Source of the DNA: Vanilla planifolia
Taxonomy: Eukaryota > Streptophyta > Magnoliopsida > Asparagales > Orchidaceae
NCBI GenBank assembly: GCA_023846275.1
Contig: JAIUJO010000086.1
Span: 26,001-90,000 of the forward strand
Length of the DNA stretch: 64,000 nt
Reading direction: 5' to 3'
In this document: positions 1 through 13,240 of the stretch, one piece after another
Layout of the letters: each line of letters opens with the position of its first letter
Position numbering within the stretch: the first letter of the stretch is position 1
Made by a program: the position numbers and the translations under genes
Notes under the pieces: model-generated
What the model was told of the DNA's origin: nothing
Database searches by the model: none
The model's input: the letters and a program-made list of their open reading frames with translations, nothing else

Positions 1-379
1 TATTACTTTTCTCTTAGTGATATAGAATCTCCAAACTATAATGCCTTGATAATTATAGATGTTCTATTTATCTCAATGTCTCAATAGATCAAATGAATTA
101 TAAATATCATGCTATTTTACTTCGAAATAACAAGAAGCCTAAATACTAAAACTTAAGCTTTTTTGAGTGGAAGTGTTACATCAAAAAGTAGATTAGAAAT
201 TGGAGATTCAAAACAAAATGAATGGAGGTTACCTGTTTATGATATTCTTCAAATAGATAGACCTATAATCAGTTTATTATGGAAACCTTAATAGTAATGT
301 AATATGCTAAAGTTGTGTTTGGTGAAATTATTCATAAAAAAGAGTTAGATTTAGAAGACATGGAAGATTTTGAAAAAAA
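1..379. other. unassigned AT-rich sequence at left edge
   Basis: No reading frame or family is recognised. It lies just upstream of a copia reverse transcriptase fragment in the same strand sense, so it may be more of that element, but I could not match it to copia integrase or upstream polymerase sequence. Confidence 0.4.
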
Positions 380-700
380 TTAGATGACCATGAACGATTA
401 TAGTATGACAAACTTAGTAGATTTTCATACATTATTTAATAAGGGAAATTAGATAATACTTTGTTCAACAAGAACTATGCTGCTGAACTTCTTTAAGTCA
501 TATATTATGTAGACGATGTCATATTTGGATCAACCAACTTTGAATTATATGAATGAATTATTAAGCTTTTGTGTGTAAGAGTTGAGATTAACATAATTGT
601 GAGTTTTCCTATTTTCTTGGACTACTAGTTAAGAAAGATGAGAAAGGCATCCTTGTATCTTAGATAAATATATATAAATGATATATTAAAATTTTAAAAA
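380..700 (+). mobile_element. Ty1/copia remnant, piece 1 (reverse transcriptase core)
   Basis: The plus strand encodes a recognisable part of a copia reverse transcriptase. The clearest signal is YVDDVIFGSTN near 505-540, which is the copia catalytic YVDD box with its usual FGST context. Upstream sequence matches the copia stretch that ends in KNYAAEL. Downstream sequence matches the usual glycine- and lysine-rich strand that follows the YVDD box. The piece is an old, broken fossil with several breaks and cannot make a protein. A second copia piece begins about 300 bp downstream in the same orientation and covers the same domain, so this is a separate copy and not its continuation. Confidence 0.8.
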
Positions 701-999
701 GATGGACATGGTTGCATCAAAGGAGTTAGCATACTATAAAAATCATCTTAGTTATTTAATCTTAAGTGATTTGTGTTTTTAGTACAAACCCATGCCTACC
801 TTTAAAAAGAAATCACACATGTTTCATCAACTCAAAACCTTGTTCTTCAAAATACAAGTGAAGCATTAAGGAATGAATTTTATTGTGTCAGTTGCTGGAT
901 GATTTTAACTTTTTTGTTAGAATGAATTATTTTGTTATTATTAGGTAGGATATGTCAACACAATATAATCATAAAAAATGGGTATTAAAAAATAAAAAC
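701..999. other. spacer between two copia pieces
   Basis: AT-rich sequence with no recognised coding match. It separates two copies of copia reverse transcriptase that overlap in domain content, so it should contain a junction between elements or a rearrangement breakpoint. Confidence 0.4.
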
Positions 1000-2611
1000 A
1001 AATTGATCATGTGATTTTCATTCAAAACATGGAATGGCTAGTGGCAAAGTGCTATAATCAAGTGAGAGGACTAAACTTAAAAGGAGAACTTGAACTAATC
1101 ATAAAGTTGAAGGAAACATGGTCATTATTAGCTTTTTCGTATTATAAGTTATTTAAACTATACCAAATTGATATTAAGAGCAAACTTATAAATGTTATTA
1201 TTTAAGTGGAAGTGTATGTAAAATAATTGGATTCTTGTCAACATTGTCCACATCAAACTTATGTGATTTGCAACAAGAACAATGATCCTGGTTCATAAAG
1301 TTAATAGATTTCTACTCAAACATTAATTTAGCATGGGAATGTAGATTGAATTTTTTTCATTAAGAACTTCGCTAATGAACTTCTTCTTATCCAAGGTTAT
1401 GCAGGCAAAAATATCAATTTTGGATCAACCAATATGGCCATTGTGAATCATTTAGTAAGCTTATAGGTGAAGGATTTGAGATTAATAAAATGGGTGAAGA
1501 GACCCATTATCTTATATTGAAAGTTAAACAATATGAGAAAGGTATCACTGTATCTTAAATAAATTATATAAATGAGATCTTATACATGCTTGATCTTAAG
1601 AATCAAAACCTATTTCCACTTTCAAGAGTCTCCACCAAAGTGTTAAACAAAGACAAGAATGGAAAACAAATAGATTCAAGATATACGAAGGGATGATATG
1701 TTCTTTAATTAGCTACAAGAAGACCTTAGAAAGTTTTTAGTGTAGGACTTTTTTAATCTATTCTATGACTTGGTACCTGTAAAAAAAGAATCTTTTGTAA
1801 TTGCTTGGCACAAAGGTATTAAGGTTTTCAAATTGCAAATTTTAGTTATGTCATTATCTAATAAGGTAAAGCTACAAGGATTATGTTGGTTCAAGAGTAA
1901 ATAAGAAAAGCATTGTAGGTATTTAATCATTTTTTTGGCACAACTTAAACTCATGAGAACATTGAACTATTATTGCTTGCAACCAATGAACCATAATATA
2001 TATCATTGGGAGCATTTTTAGAAAACATTTTTGGGTTAAAAAGGATGCTAAAAAATATGGGATTACATTTGGAAAAAAATACCCATAAAATATGACAATA
2101 TGTGTGTCATTTGCCCAACTCAAAGCCTTATCTAGTATTCTAAGGACAAATAAAGTAATTCTAGGGACCATTCCCATAAGGAAGCATATAGAATGAAATG
2201 TGGTAGACATTTAATTTGTTGTTAACAACATGCAATTAGTTGGCATCTTAATGAAGCTGCTTAGGAAAGATTTATTCCATAGGATTAGAAGATTTTTTAT
2301 GATGAAAAAAGTAGGAGACATTAATCTTGGTTTTAAGAGTAGTTCCATGAGTAAAGGGGAACACATCCATGTGTTTTATTACTTGCAAACACAGCTTCAC
2401 TTCATAATATTTAGGAAATGCTTTCCTACACTACATTCAACTACTTTATGATAAACTTTGAATGCAACTTATCATAAAAAAAAGAGGTTATTGGTCTAAC
2501 GAGTAATAATCTAAAATATTTTGATAATAATAACCTATTCAATTAGCATACTCATCAACCATCAAGCTTTGCTTCTATGCATGATGGTGAACAACACTGA
2601 AAGGAGATTAA
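1000..2611 (+). mobile_element. Ty1/copia remnant, piece 2 (reverse transcriptase to RNase H)
   Basis: This is the 3' half of a copia polymerase. At 1011-1205 a frame matches the start of the copia reverse transcriptase, including KLYQIDIKS, which corresponds to the family's KLYQMDVKSAFLNG block. Matches to the palm domain follow at 1340-1740, including the FGSTN context and the strand after the YVDD box. RNase H and the C-terminal tail follow at about 1790-2330, where MQLVGILMKLL corresponds to the copia ending Q-ADIFTKPL. The domain order is correct and the end of the coding region leads into a polypurine tract. The element is broken in many places (I estimate ten or more breaks) and is old. 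Confidence 0.85.
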
Positions 2612-2620
2612 TGTTGGAAG
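2599..2620 (+). other. polypurine tract and probable start of copia 3' LTR
   Basis: A purine run (gaaaggaga) at 2599-2607 is followed within five bases by TGTTGGAA at 2612. Plant copia elements typically end with a polypurine tract next to an LTR that begins TGTTGG. The site lies about 280 bp after the polymerase tail, where the 3' LTR should start. The 5' LTR is outside or absent from the window, so no pairwise test is possible. Confidence 0.55.
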
Positions 2621-3500
2621 ACATGTCTATTGATTAAATATGTGGGTGTAACCATTTGTGAAATAACAATGGAAAAAAAATTGTGTGATCAAGAAACTAA
2701 GTGTTCTTTTTGACTAAGACATTTTCCTTTTCTTGTAAATTAAAGAAACTTGTGGGTCAACTACACTATGCATGACTTTTCAAATTTGAAATGAAGTCTT
2801 TTTCATTACTAAATGAACCACATGATCATATTTTATACAATAAGATTAGCAAGTGGAGAAAAGAGACAATTTTAAGACTAAACTATTTCATCTAAGCTAA
2901 CAAGTGAATGTAGTAAAATTGGACGGAACAATTACTAACAAAGATTAAAGCAATATGATCAATTTATTCAATTAGGGGAGAACCATTCCATAAAAAAAGT
3001 ATAAGAAAAACTCAAACAAATCAATTGACATAGTGAAAATACACCTTATAGTAAAATCATTCAAATGAAAATTAAACTTTCGAAAATGATGTACATCAAC
3101 ATCATATAATGTGCAATTATAATGAATATTATGAATGGTGTGTTGGTGATATTCTCACCTTAATTAAGTCAAACAAAAAATATAATACAATATACAAATA
3201 TTAGTTTAGACCATTTAATCATCTTATTCATGTAGACTTAAGTAAAATAAAAAACATTTTATGGTACAATAAAATTTTGTTCGATTCTATGATCAACTCA
3301 CTTTTACTTACCATAAGAAATTCATTGAATTCATAGGGTATACTAACGTTCTTTCATACCAACTGGATGACTATAATTGGATATCAAACGATATGATTAT
3401 TATGTTGAATTATACAATTAGACCAAAAAAAGTTTTGATTTTATGAAATTTTCTTGTCACATTATTCTAACTTGAGAAATTTTATTAACAAATCCAGAAT
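2612..3500. other. probable copia 3' LTR, right end not found
   Basis: The left edge is the TGTTGG junction described for the polypurine tract. I could not place a terminal CA or a target-site duplication, so how much of this stretch is LTR is unknown. No coding match was seen. Confidence 0.35.
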
Positions 3501-6500
3501 TCTTATATACTTTTTGAAAATAAGTAGCATTGAGCTTGAATGTTGCAAAAAGTTTGAAAAAGAAATTTTTATGTCTAGTGTTGTCAATTCTTTTGCGTAA
3601 TTGAACCAATTTTCTTAACATATTCATAGCCAAGAATATTCATTGACATAATTTCCTATATATTTGTGGTGTTATAATATTTTAGTTTAGATGAAAGACA
3701 GTATTTTTCCAATATTATAAATAATTTTTTTTCTTATTTTTCTTATATAGTTTTGCAAACTTTAAACAAATTATTTTATTAATTAATTTATATTCCTTGA
3801 ATAATTTATATTTTTAACAACTTAGTCATTAATAATTCTTAAAAAAATTCTAGATTTATAGATATTTCATGATTTATTTTGTAAACTATTTGTTCCAATT
3901 TTAATTTTAATTTTAATTGAGACACTCTTTATTATTAAAATAATAAAAGAGTTATTAATTACAAGCCTAGAAAAATTTTAATATTTTTTTCATTGAAAAA
4001 TGTTTAATCTTTTTAAAATACATTTTAAATACATATGAATATTTGATTAATTGATATCACAGAGGGGGGTTTATTATCAATATGTTGCACATATATTAGA
4101 GGTTATAACCAAGTTATTGTTTTCATTTTTTTTATATTTGCAATTAAGTACACATTATTTTGGCATACGTATTACGTTGAATATTTTGAATATCTTATTG
4201 TGATAATAATTTTATAATTTGTAAATCTTACATCCATTTCTAACTGACATTAATCTTATTCTATGTGATAATTATCTTTATTATAGTACAAGTTTTTGGT
4301 TAAAGATTTCCTTTATCTTATTTTACTAATCTTCCTATCACATTATTATTAAAATGTTTATGAAGCTTATATGTTTGAAAATGTTTTTGGTTGACGTTGA
4401 GTATAAATACAATAAAAAAATTCAATTAAGTCTTTAAATCATTTACATTATGATTTTCTATATTTTGCTATAATTATTAGTCATCATTAGATATTTGTCT
4501 TTTTATGTCTTAATGAAATATTTCAATAAAAAAATTTTTTTGTTTCCATTGAATAATTTATTGTTATAAATATTTACTTGAGCTAAAATTGTTATTACAT
4601 TTAGTTAAAATTTTTGCAAAACGAACGAGGAATTCAAATGCTTAATTGGGTTAGTAATTGTAATTATTTTTTAAAAGTTTTTCCAGATATACCATTTCAT
4701 ATTGTGTCACTAAATGAATTATTTTAAAATGTAACAAATGTTCTATTGAGTTTTTAAAAATACTTTATTAGTTTAATAATTAAGATTTTAAATTTTGTTT
4801 ATTAATTTTAATTTTTTATTTGCACAAATATATTGAAATTATATCATATCTTCTTTGATTTTTATTTGAAATCATCCATGATTTTTGTCTCATTTTTTAT
4901 ATTTATTCTTAAGAATTTTATGCAACAATTATTGGTATAATATTTTTGAGTTATTTCTTAAAAATTGATAAAGATAATGAGTACTCTTTATTTATAAGAA
5001 AATTAGTAATACTTATATTTTTGGTATATCATTTTGAATTATTTTCAATATTTTAAATTTTTTAATTATCATGACAACATATTGTAATTTTTGAATTTTT
5101 TATCACATTGTCGAATTAAAAAAATAAAATAATTAATATGATCATTAATCTTTTTATGCTACCTTTATCCTGACAAAAATTTATTAAATATCGATGTGAA
5201 AAGGCATTTCAAGAAGGTCTTATGTACACTTATTTTGCAGTTGTTATGCTCTTCTTTTTAACAATTTTATTATAATTTTTTTAATTCTCGATTTTTGTTC
5301 ACCTTCCTTAGAATATCTTTGATAGCTAAGTTATAAATTGTTTCTAATATATTTATGTATTGTTAACCTTATTATCTTTTAATTTGAATAACAAGATTTT
5401 TTAATACGCTATTGTGCAATTTTATGATATATCATGTAAATATATTGAATATTTTAAATAAATTTATATAATTATGATGTCTCTTTTTTTGTATTTTTTA
5501 TTTCAAATTATCCTATTTTATTTTGGCAATTACTCCTTAAATTACTAATATATTTAAATATTTAAATATTTTTAATATTAATAGCTTATTTATCATATTA
5601 TAGCAATAGGAAAACTTTTTGTTGAAATATTATTATTATTGTTCATCTCGTGTATATATAAAATAATCTTTTTTTTTAAATTTTTTTCATACAATGCAAA
5701 TTCTTTCAATAAAATGTTCTTCCAATAATTGACATACTTTTAACTTCTATTATATTTTTGTTTTAACTAACACAATTTCAAAAAGCTTTGAATTATTAAT
5801 TTTATGTTATGGCATTTGTGTTCACATATTTTAATTTTCAAATTGTTTTACATATATCACACAATCTAAATATTTTAGATCATTAAAATTTTTTTATTTA
5901 TATATTGAATATTAAAACTTGGGTATTAAATAGTTTTTCATTTCAAAAATTATTTAAATCATTGCAAAAATTAATTTTTTTAACAAATTATGTATTTTTT
6001 TAATGTTTTTCTTAGAAAAATATTTTTAAATATTACATTTCCTTAGAGTATTTTTAATGTTTATAATATATCTTTCTATATGTTTTTATATTTTGACATG
6101 CATTTGAAATTGTATTTTTAAATAACTAGTTTTGAGGTGGCAAATCACTTTAACATCAATGACTTTCTTATTCGTGAAATATTATTTATGACAGATGCAT
6201 TAATGGAAAATCCATATGATGACTAGTAATGTTTTAATATTTCACATTTATACATAAAGAAAAATTAGAGTTTAACAACATATCTAATATATTAATAAAT
6301 TTTACAATTTTATTTTTTTTAATGTCTTAGAAATTACTAAAAACTAATTTAAATATTAATGATATAAAGCTATATTTTAGTATATTATTTTGTTAACATA
6401 ATGTCAATGTTGTTCCGAACGCAAAAATTATATGCTAGGAATTTTTTTTGTTCTTTTCATATAATAAAAAAGAAATTAAATTGTAATTAATTGGACAATT

Positions 6501-7130
6501 TTTGTAACATTTTATTGACATTATTTTAATTACTATTTAGCAACTTGTTTTAACCATTTTGCCTAAAGCTTCATAAAATTTAATTTTTTATTCTATTTTT
6601 GCAATTATTTGTTTATTTTATTTATGTTGCTTTGTTCTTTATTGAATTATTGTTGCAACTATCTGATATATTAAACTTAAAGATTAAACTTTAAAATATT
6701 AAACTATTTTAACAACAATATACCTTGTAATTTTTTCAAAATATTTACATTAATAAGTTTGAAACTATTACATCACTAGGGAGATTAGTGTTCATTTCTA
6801 ATGCAATTGACAATAATTATCTAAGTCATTTTTAATGGTTTTGTTATTTTGTAATTCTTTTTATTTTCTATATTGAAAAATTTATCTTTACTTAATTACT
6901 TAAATATTTTATTAATATATCATACATGTTGTTTTAAAATAGTAGTACATTTATTTCATGAGAATTTAACATTTTCTTATCTTATAACATTTTTGTTTAA
7001 CTGATATTCACTTGTTAAATATATTATGATATTTAATTTATAACATTCTTGCATTTGATGTATTTCCATATCTATTTTATAATTGTTTTCCAATTAGGCA
7101 TGTCTATGAATGTGGCAACATAAATTGATT
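3501..7130. other. T-rich, gene-free sequence
   Basis: About 3.6 kb with long runs of T and of TTTAAT/ATTTTT words on the plus strand and no frame longer than about 60 codons. I see no family signature, terminal repeats or tandem period. It resembles the T-rich stretches at 32.7-34.3 and 38.7-39.3 kb in composition, but I could not show real homology by eye. Confidence 0.5.
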
Positions 7131-7688
7131 CACTAAGCAAAGAAAAAAAGCATTATTGTTACATTGAAACATCCAACTAATCAACATTGTCAAGGAAATG
7201 TCAAAAAATAATTTACATAAAACTAAGAAAAGAAATTTTTTTGTGAAAATTATGAAAATAAAAAATAGTAAAAACTAAAAGTTTATCTAATTTATTAAAC
7301 CTATATAGCATTCAAATTCTATGAAAAATAAAAAAATAATTTACATAGCATTATAAATAAAAGAAAAAAAGAAAAATTAAACAAGAAGAAATTAACAAAA
7401 AAATAAAAAGAAAACAAAAAACACATAATATTACAAATATATTCACAGCACAATATTAATAAAATGTGATAAGAAAACAAATTTTACCAAACAAAAGTGA
7501 AAAGAAAGTTTCTTTGACGTGAAAAAATTAAATTAACAGACACTACAAAATATCTAAATGTCATCAAAATATCGTGCATAGTTTGTCATGATGTATTGCA
7601 CATATATTCAAAAAAATAAAAAAATTACAAATGAAAAAATAAAAAATAATAAAACATATAATTTTTTAATGAGAATTTAATGTTATAT

Positions 7689-7691
<3 letters not shown>
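7131..7691. other. A-rich, gene-free sequence
   Basis: Near 7130 the plus strand changes from T-rich to A-rich, with many AAAAATAA and AAGAAAAA words, up to the AT microsatellite. A similar T-to-A switch occurs near 39.4 kb. No coding match was seen. Confidence 0.45.

Positions 7692-7730
<39 letters not shown>
7692..7730. repeat. (AT)n microsatellite, about 19 units
   Basis: Uninterrupted alternating A and T over about 39 bp. Such a perfect palindromic run can extrude as a cruciform and is usually length-variable. Confidence 0.95.
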
Positions 7731-7731
<1 letters not shown>

Positions 7732-9341
7732 CATAAAATCATGATAAATTTCTTATTAAAGATATATATGAGAGCAATAATTATAAAGAAAAAGGTAGAA
7801 TGGAGATCCTTTTACTTAATTAAGATCTTACTCTTATACCATAATGATAAAAAATAACTAAAAAATAAAAGAAAGGGCAGGATGAACAATCATTATTCTC
7901 CTCTCTAATATCTTGCTTGAAACCTAAATTTTGAATGATAAACAAATCAAATATTAAAATTCAAATTTTATATTTTCATTCATAATGGTTTTTAACATGT
8001 TGATAATAGGAATCCATGTATCAAAAAGATAACTATCATGTATCAAAAAATTCCTTATACATAAACAATTTCAAAAGAATAAATATTATAAATGCAAAAA
8101 ACTAAGAAATGATCATTATTAATCTTCTAATACAACTTTTCCCATATTAGTTAACCATACAAAAATATTTCATACTTCATGTACTATACCCTTATGATAT
8201 TTCATTGAGTACAACTTTTATTTTGAAAATGTGACTATTTATTTTATCAAAATAAATTCATATAAATTGGCAGACAAACAAAACTCTTAGAGTTATATTT
8301 GAAATCATGGGCAAGAAAATTTTTTGGAGTAACATAAATTCACCTTATTTTTATAAAATGGATTAGTTAGATTAAACATAAAAATAGATAAACATAGGTG
8401 GTTATGTTTCAAAAAAGGTAATGTTTAAAAGTTTTATCATTATATTAAGAAGTAGAATTATAACATTATTTAGATGTTAATTAGTTTCACTTAGAGTTAC
8501 CATAGGTGGATAAATTTTAAAGAGTTCTTTAGATTTATATTTGTGTTAAAGAAATTAAAAACTTAACATTTGAGCTTATCATGGATGAAATGTAAAGATG
8601 AAGTATTGAATAATAAGATGGATATTTTAAGAGATAAAACTTTCAAGACCAAAGTGCAAAGCACTTACTTATCATAACTAAGTTCTTTCAAAATATAATG
8701 TAAATGTAGCCATATAAATCAATCATATATTATGTATGTAAGTTCCATATGTAATAGCAATACGATATGTTTGAGTTTCTTTAACTTAAATGGCTTCACA
8801 AAAGTTCATTGAGATGGGTCTAAAAAATTTAATAGTATCGACATTTGTAAATTTAATTAATATAATCCCAAGTAAATAATGAAGTTCTCATTAATAAAAT
8901 TATAGCTTCTTAAAAAAATTAATGTTAAACATATTGAGAGGTTGCACACATTCATAAATTAGATTTTGATAATGGATTATTTTGATACATACATGTGTAA
9001 CATGAATCATTTTATGGTTTCAGTATAATAAAAACACATGTAACTAAGGTATAATTTGTGATGCTTATGTTTAGAATATTGAATGCAATGTTTCACATAT
9101 TTTAAGGCTAATATGTTTTCATAAAAAAATCTAAAATCATTAAATTTTTGGAAATTTAATTTCTCATAAAATAGAATCTAATCTTCTAAAAAATATACCT
9201 AATGTAAAAAATAGTAGGTCACAAGTGGCATAAAACAACATCAAAATATAGTAAAGTTTCAATGACAACTTTTTTGAAAACTTGCTTTCAAAATAAGTTA
9301 TAATAATCTCAAAAAAGGATTTCACTTTTTTAGAAGTAGTC
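7731..9341. other. unassigned AT-rich sequence
   Basis: No coding match, terminal repeat or clear tandem structure was found. It adjoins the 380 bp tandem duplication on its right. Confidence 0.4.
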
Positions 9342-9682
9342 AAGATGCAATTACTTTGCTATGTTAATCATTAGTTAGGAAGTAAAGGAGGCAAGTCACT
9401 TGAATCTTTTATTCTTATGGGAGCTACTTGGCCAATATGAAGCATAATATTGCTGACATATACACGACAGTGAGGTCATGAGTGGAGTTTTTGAAACGCT
9501 ATTGCTCAAGATTAATTTCAAATAAACCAAGTATCAAATGTGGTAACATTATGATTTCATTTAGAATATAATAAAATGAACCCACAATGTGGGTTGTAGG
9601 AAAATGTTAAAAATGATGGAAGAAAAGTAGAATGTAACAATGCAACAAGCAGTGGCTTTGAAGCATAATGGTTATTTCACTG
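9342..9682 (+). repeat. tandem duplication, unit 1
   Basis: This ~340 bp unit recurs 381 bp to the right. Shared landmarks include the tatgttaat block near the start, ggcaagtcact versus gacaagtcact, gctacttggccaa followed by tgaagcataata, the acgacagtgaggtcatg block, and the closing cataatggttattt. Landmarks stay in order and spacing is kept to within a few bases, so it is a true direct duplication. No protein is encoded in either unit. Confidence 0.88.
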
Positions 9683-9722
9683 CTATAAGCCAATTACAAT
9701 TTCAACTTAAATATAAGTATTT

Positions 9723-10059
9723 AAGATTTAATTACTTCGCTATGTTAATTATTAAGTTTGATGTAAAGGAGACAAGTCACTCCAAACTTTTACTCTTATG
9801 ATTGCTACTTGGCCAACATGAAGCATAATACTGTTGACATAGTCACGATAGTGAGGCCATGTGTTGAGTTACAGAAACTTTTTTGATCAAGAATAATTTA
9901 AAAAAGCACATTGTAAATGTTCTAACAACATGCTTGCATTCAAAATATAATAATTTGATGCCATACTATGGCTCGCAAGAAAATATTCTAAATGAGGAAA
10001 GAAAAATGAAATATTGCAATGAAACAACTTGTGATTTTGAATCATAATGATTATTTCAA
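9723..10059 (+). repeat. tandem duplication, unit 2
   Basis: Second copy of the ~340 bp unit. The two units are separated by about 40 bp of unrelated sequence (9683-9722). Differences are mostly transitions with few indels, so the duplication is younger than many of the surrounding repeats but not recent. The source family is not recognised; no third unit is evident on either side. Confidence 0.88.
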
Positions 10060-10145
10060 TAACTCAAAATAAACTTTGATAAAAAACAATTGACCTTTTG
10101 ATAAGATTTTTAATGATATTTTTATCACTTACTATGTAATTTGAA

Positions 10146-12299
10146 TTTAGTTGTTTTGCAAGAAATTAAACAACAACCTATTTTTGTCCACTAGTTATTC
10201 GATAGTTTGTCAGTTTTCCTTTTGAATTTAGGTTTAAAGTTACATTCTATTTAAATCCCTACGATGGAAAAAATAAAAACTCTTTTTTTAATATTGGCAT
10301 TATATTTCTAGAAATAATGTTTTCTTTAGCTAAAAGAGTACACAATCATAGTTTGCTATCTAGATATTTTAGATGATTATCTAATATCTAAATTATGACC
10401 TGAATTTATCTTCACCATGATTGTCATCCTTTTTGTTGTTATCTTTCATCATAAATCTTATTATAGGAGTTCCTCTTACCCGTACTACATTAATAATGTT
10501 TGGCCATGTCCTTAGTCCCTTAAGTCTTAAGCCTTATAAACCATTAGGCATTATATTGATTTTAGCTAGGCTGCCTAACAAAATTCTTCAAGTTATGAAA
10601 TTAAGTGTAATGATAATCCTCATTATTGCCATGGTATCACTAAGAGTGCATAAGTGGTTGTCTTTAAATTCTACATTACTCATAACAACCTTTCTAACAA
10701 AAAACAAAGATTTAGTAAGCTAAGCCACATCATTATTCATCATGTTTTATATAATATGTCATTATTTTACATGTTTGGGGTTTCTGGATAAAAGTGATAA
10801 CCCCTAATACAACATAAATTGGCATTGTTTTGTTTTTAAATAGCTAGAAATCATTTTCATTCATTTCTTTGACCTTCCATTATTAGAATTTAAATAATAT
10901 TTGGCATAATTTACTTTTTTTTACTCATCAAATAAACTTATTATATATTGCCTTATTAGCTATTCAATGTTTCTTCTAATTGTTTAGAAGGGCATGTAAA
11001 ATAAAAGTTGTTGATGTCATCATCCAAAATGGTTAGAAATTCATTCTGATTATGGAACTGGGTAAGCTTTGTGTGTGTGATTGTAATATAAAGAGACAAA
11101 ATTCTTGTTACACTCTTCATAATTTTTGTGTGCCTGATGTGCATATCCATATCATTGAAAATGTATGTTTGTATTGAAAGATGCCAATCATATTAGTATA
11201 ATGTAAATAAAGATTGGGTTTTTTTAGTATAAGACTTGTGATGCTTTCTTATTCTCATATTTGAATATTCTTTCTTTCTATTCTACTCACTAAATAAATT
11301 TTTGCAATATAATTACATCATCAGATGAAGAGCATTAGTGATGACCAAGATTAAATGGATGATACTGTAATCAACAATGATCATAATCGTCCATTGTTTG
11401 CAATTCTTTGTGAACCATCGAACTTGTATGAGCTTCCACATATAGTATGTTATGATGATGGCCAATAATGTTATGATTTAAAGTAGTGTTAAATTATAAT
11501 AACATTATATTTTGATACTATTTACATTGTTTTATACTTTCTTTATCAAATAATTATTAAAGTTGAATTAAGGAAACCATGCACAATGATTAATATTGCT
11601 CACCAACCACTGTTATTCAAATATTTTTATGTTATGATTTTTTATGCACATGAATAGTAACTCTTAGACGTAAAAGTACGAATCTTATGAAAATATTATT
11701 TGTATTACACAAAAAAGGTAGAAACCTTGAATATCTTAATTCTAACACCATGTAATATGAGAATTACTCCATATTTTAAATGTCATGTGTTCTATGATGA
11801 CAAAATATATGAAAGTTTTCTACATATTAATAATAGTTTTGTATTTATCTAGAATTGATGCTCCATACCTATATGAGTTGAATTTTTTATTGTTGTTTTC
11901 TTAGCAAGAGTATCGACAAATTGTTATTTTCTTGGTAAAATAAGCTTCATTTTGTGTTTCGCAAACTAGTTTCCATACTTACATCATTCCATTTCCTAAC
12001 TCTTATTCTACATTTTCTCTATCTTGGAATAGATTCAATAGCACACTACAATCCACTAAAATGTATAAATTGTTAAATTCAAATTGGTTGAATAATTGAA
12101 GACTCCTAGTTATGACTAATACCATAACTTTAAATGTTATTTGATTTATTTAAATAATAAAAAATCTAAACTCATTTCCTCTAAATTGTTCCAAAATATT
12201 TCAACTACAATAACACTACAACTAACAAATAACATCTCACCAACGATGTATAACGACATCAAGATCTTTGGTTGGGGGAACCACCAAATCCTTTCCACT
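10146..12299 (-). other. LINE 3' region shared with second copy
   Basis: No protein motif is recognised here, but the sequence aligns throughout with 29,600-31,700. Landmarks found in both copies include the cactaagagtg block (10,650 and 30,048), the gttgatgt-tc--ccaaaatggt block (11,010 and 30,420) and cactacaatc-actaaaatg (12,043 and 31,464). The shared 2 kb supports its being the element's own 3' part and not a chance neighbour. A 100-codon frame at 10,421-10,723 on the opposite strand is not conserved in the second copy and is not a gene. Confidence 0.7.
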
Positions 12300-13240
12300 G
12301 TTGTTTCTTAAGTTCTTGCCAATTAATATATGATTCCCAAAATGATTTGTTTGACATCTTCCTACAAAGTTTGAATGATTAGAAAAAGGCATATTATGAA
12401 GCAACAATTCTCTTTAATATTACATATAACATCATGCAACAAGTTGAATTAATTGCCCAAAGTTCTTAGTTATGTTAGCTTTTCAAATATTCCAATGATA
12501 TTAAAGTGGACAGTATGATTATGCCCTCCCTATTACTAATGTCATATTACCTTACTTTTCTCAAGATGTAATTCATTTCATGATTTAATAGGGATCAGGT
12601 CGCATAACGTGTAAATTATTTTCAAAAGTAGCCCATGCTTATTTAGCTTCCTTATAATAAAAAGCACATTAGTAATTGAATCTTCATTTTGACATTACTG
12701 CCACATTCAAGAAAGTTGAAGGTTTAGGTTCATTAGGTTATTTGGTAATGCCATAAATTATTGAATATCATCAATGCTAATGTTAACAACTTTAAAGGGC
12801 ATTTGGTGCTTCATAAGTGTCATCTACATTTTAGAAATAGCTTTTTTGATCTCAAATAAGCCCAGGTAAATGACAACTAAACTACACGTCACAAGAGACA
12901 ATCTATAAAACATTCATTGAGTTAGACCAATTTGCATTATTTTTAATTAAATATTTCATTCTTTGCATGTTAGCCCATGTGTTGGATTTCATTTTTGATG
13001 CATCTAAGGATTAGTGTTTTATTGACATGTAGCTAGACAACAAACTATTGTTATTGACTATCTTCAAACTATGTTTAACATAAAAAGTTCATAATTTTCT
13101 TGACTTTTTAAACACCTAGCCTATTTTGCTCTAATTGGAAGCTAATTTTATTCCAAGAAGTCCAGTGATGCTTAAGATTTTCTTGAAAAATCCCTATAAG
13201 CGTTCCATTTTTAATTTTTTGTAAAACTATGCTGGGAGTT
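12300..13240 (-). pseudogene. LINE C-terminal segment (W-rich and zf-RVT)
   Basis: At 13,099-13,172 the minus strand gives HHWTSWNKISFQLEQNRLGV followed by KVKKIMN. This is the plant LINE block IHW-SWNKVC-PK-EGGLGVRNLK-MN. At 12,625-12,715 a CGSNV...K.Q...MC...MGYF pattern corresponds to the zf-RVT segment CPLCG--ES--HLF--C--A--VW. These segments lie downstream of reverse transcriptase in family members, so order and strand agree. The second LINE copy aligns with this region up to about 13,240. Confidence 0.78.

Noticed and set aside
10421-10723. 100-codon plus-strand frame
   Set aside because: It lies antisense within the LINE 3' region, and the homologous position of the second copy does not keep the frame.
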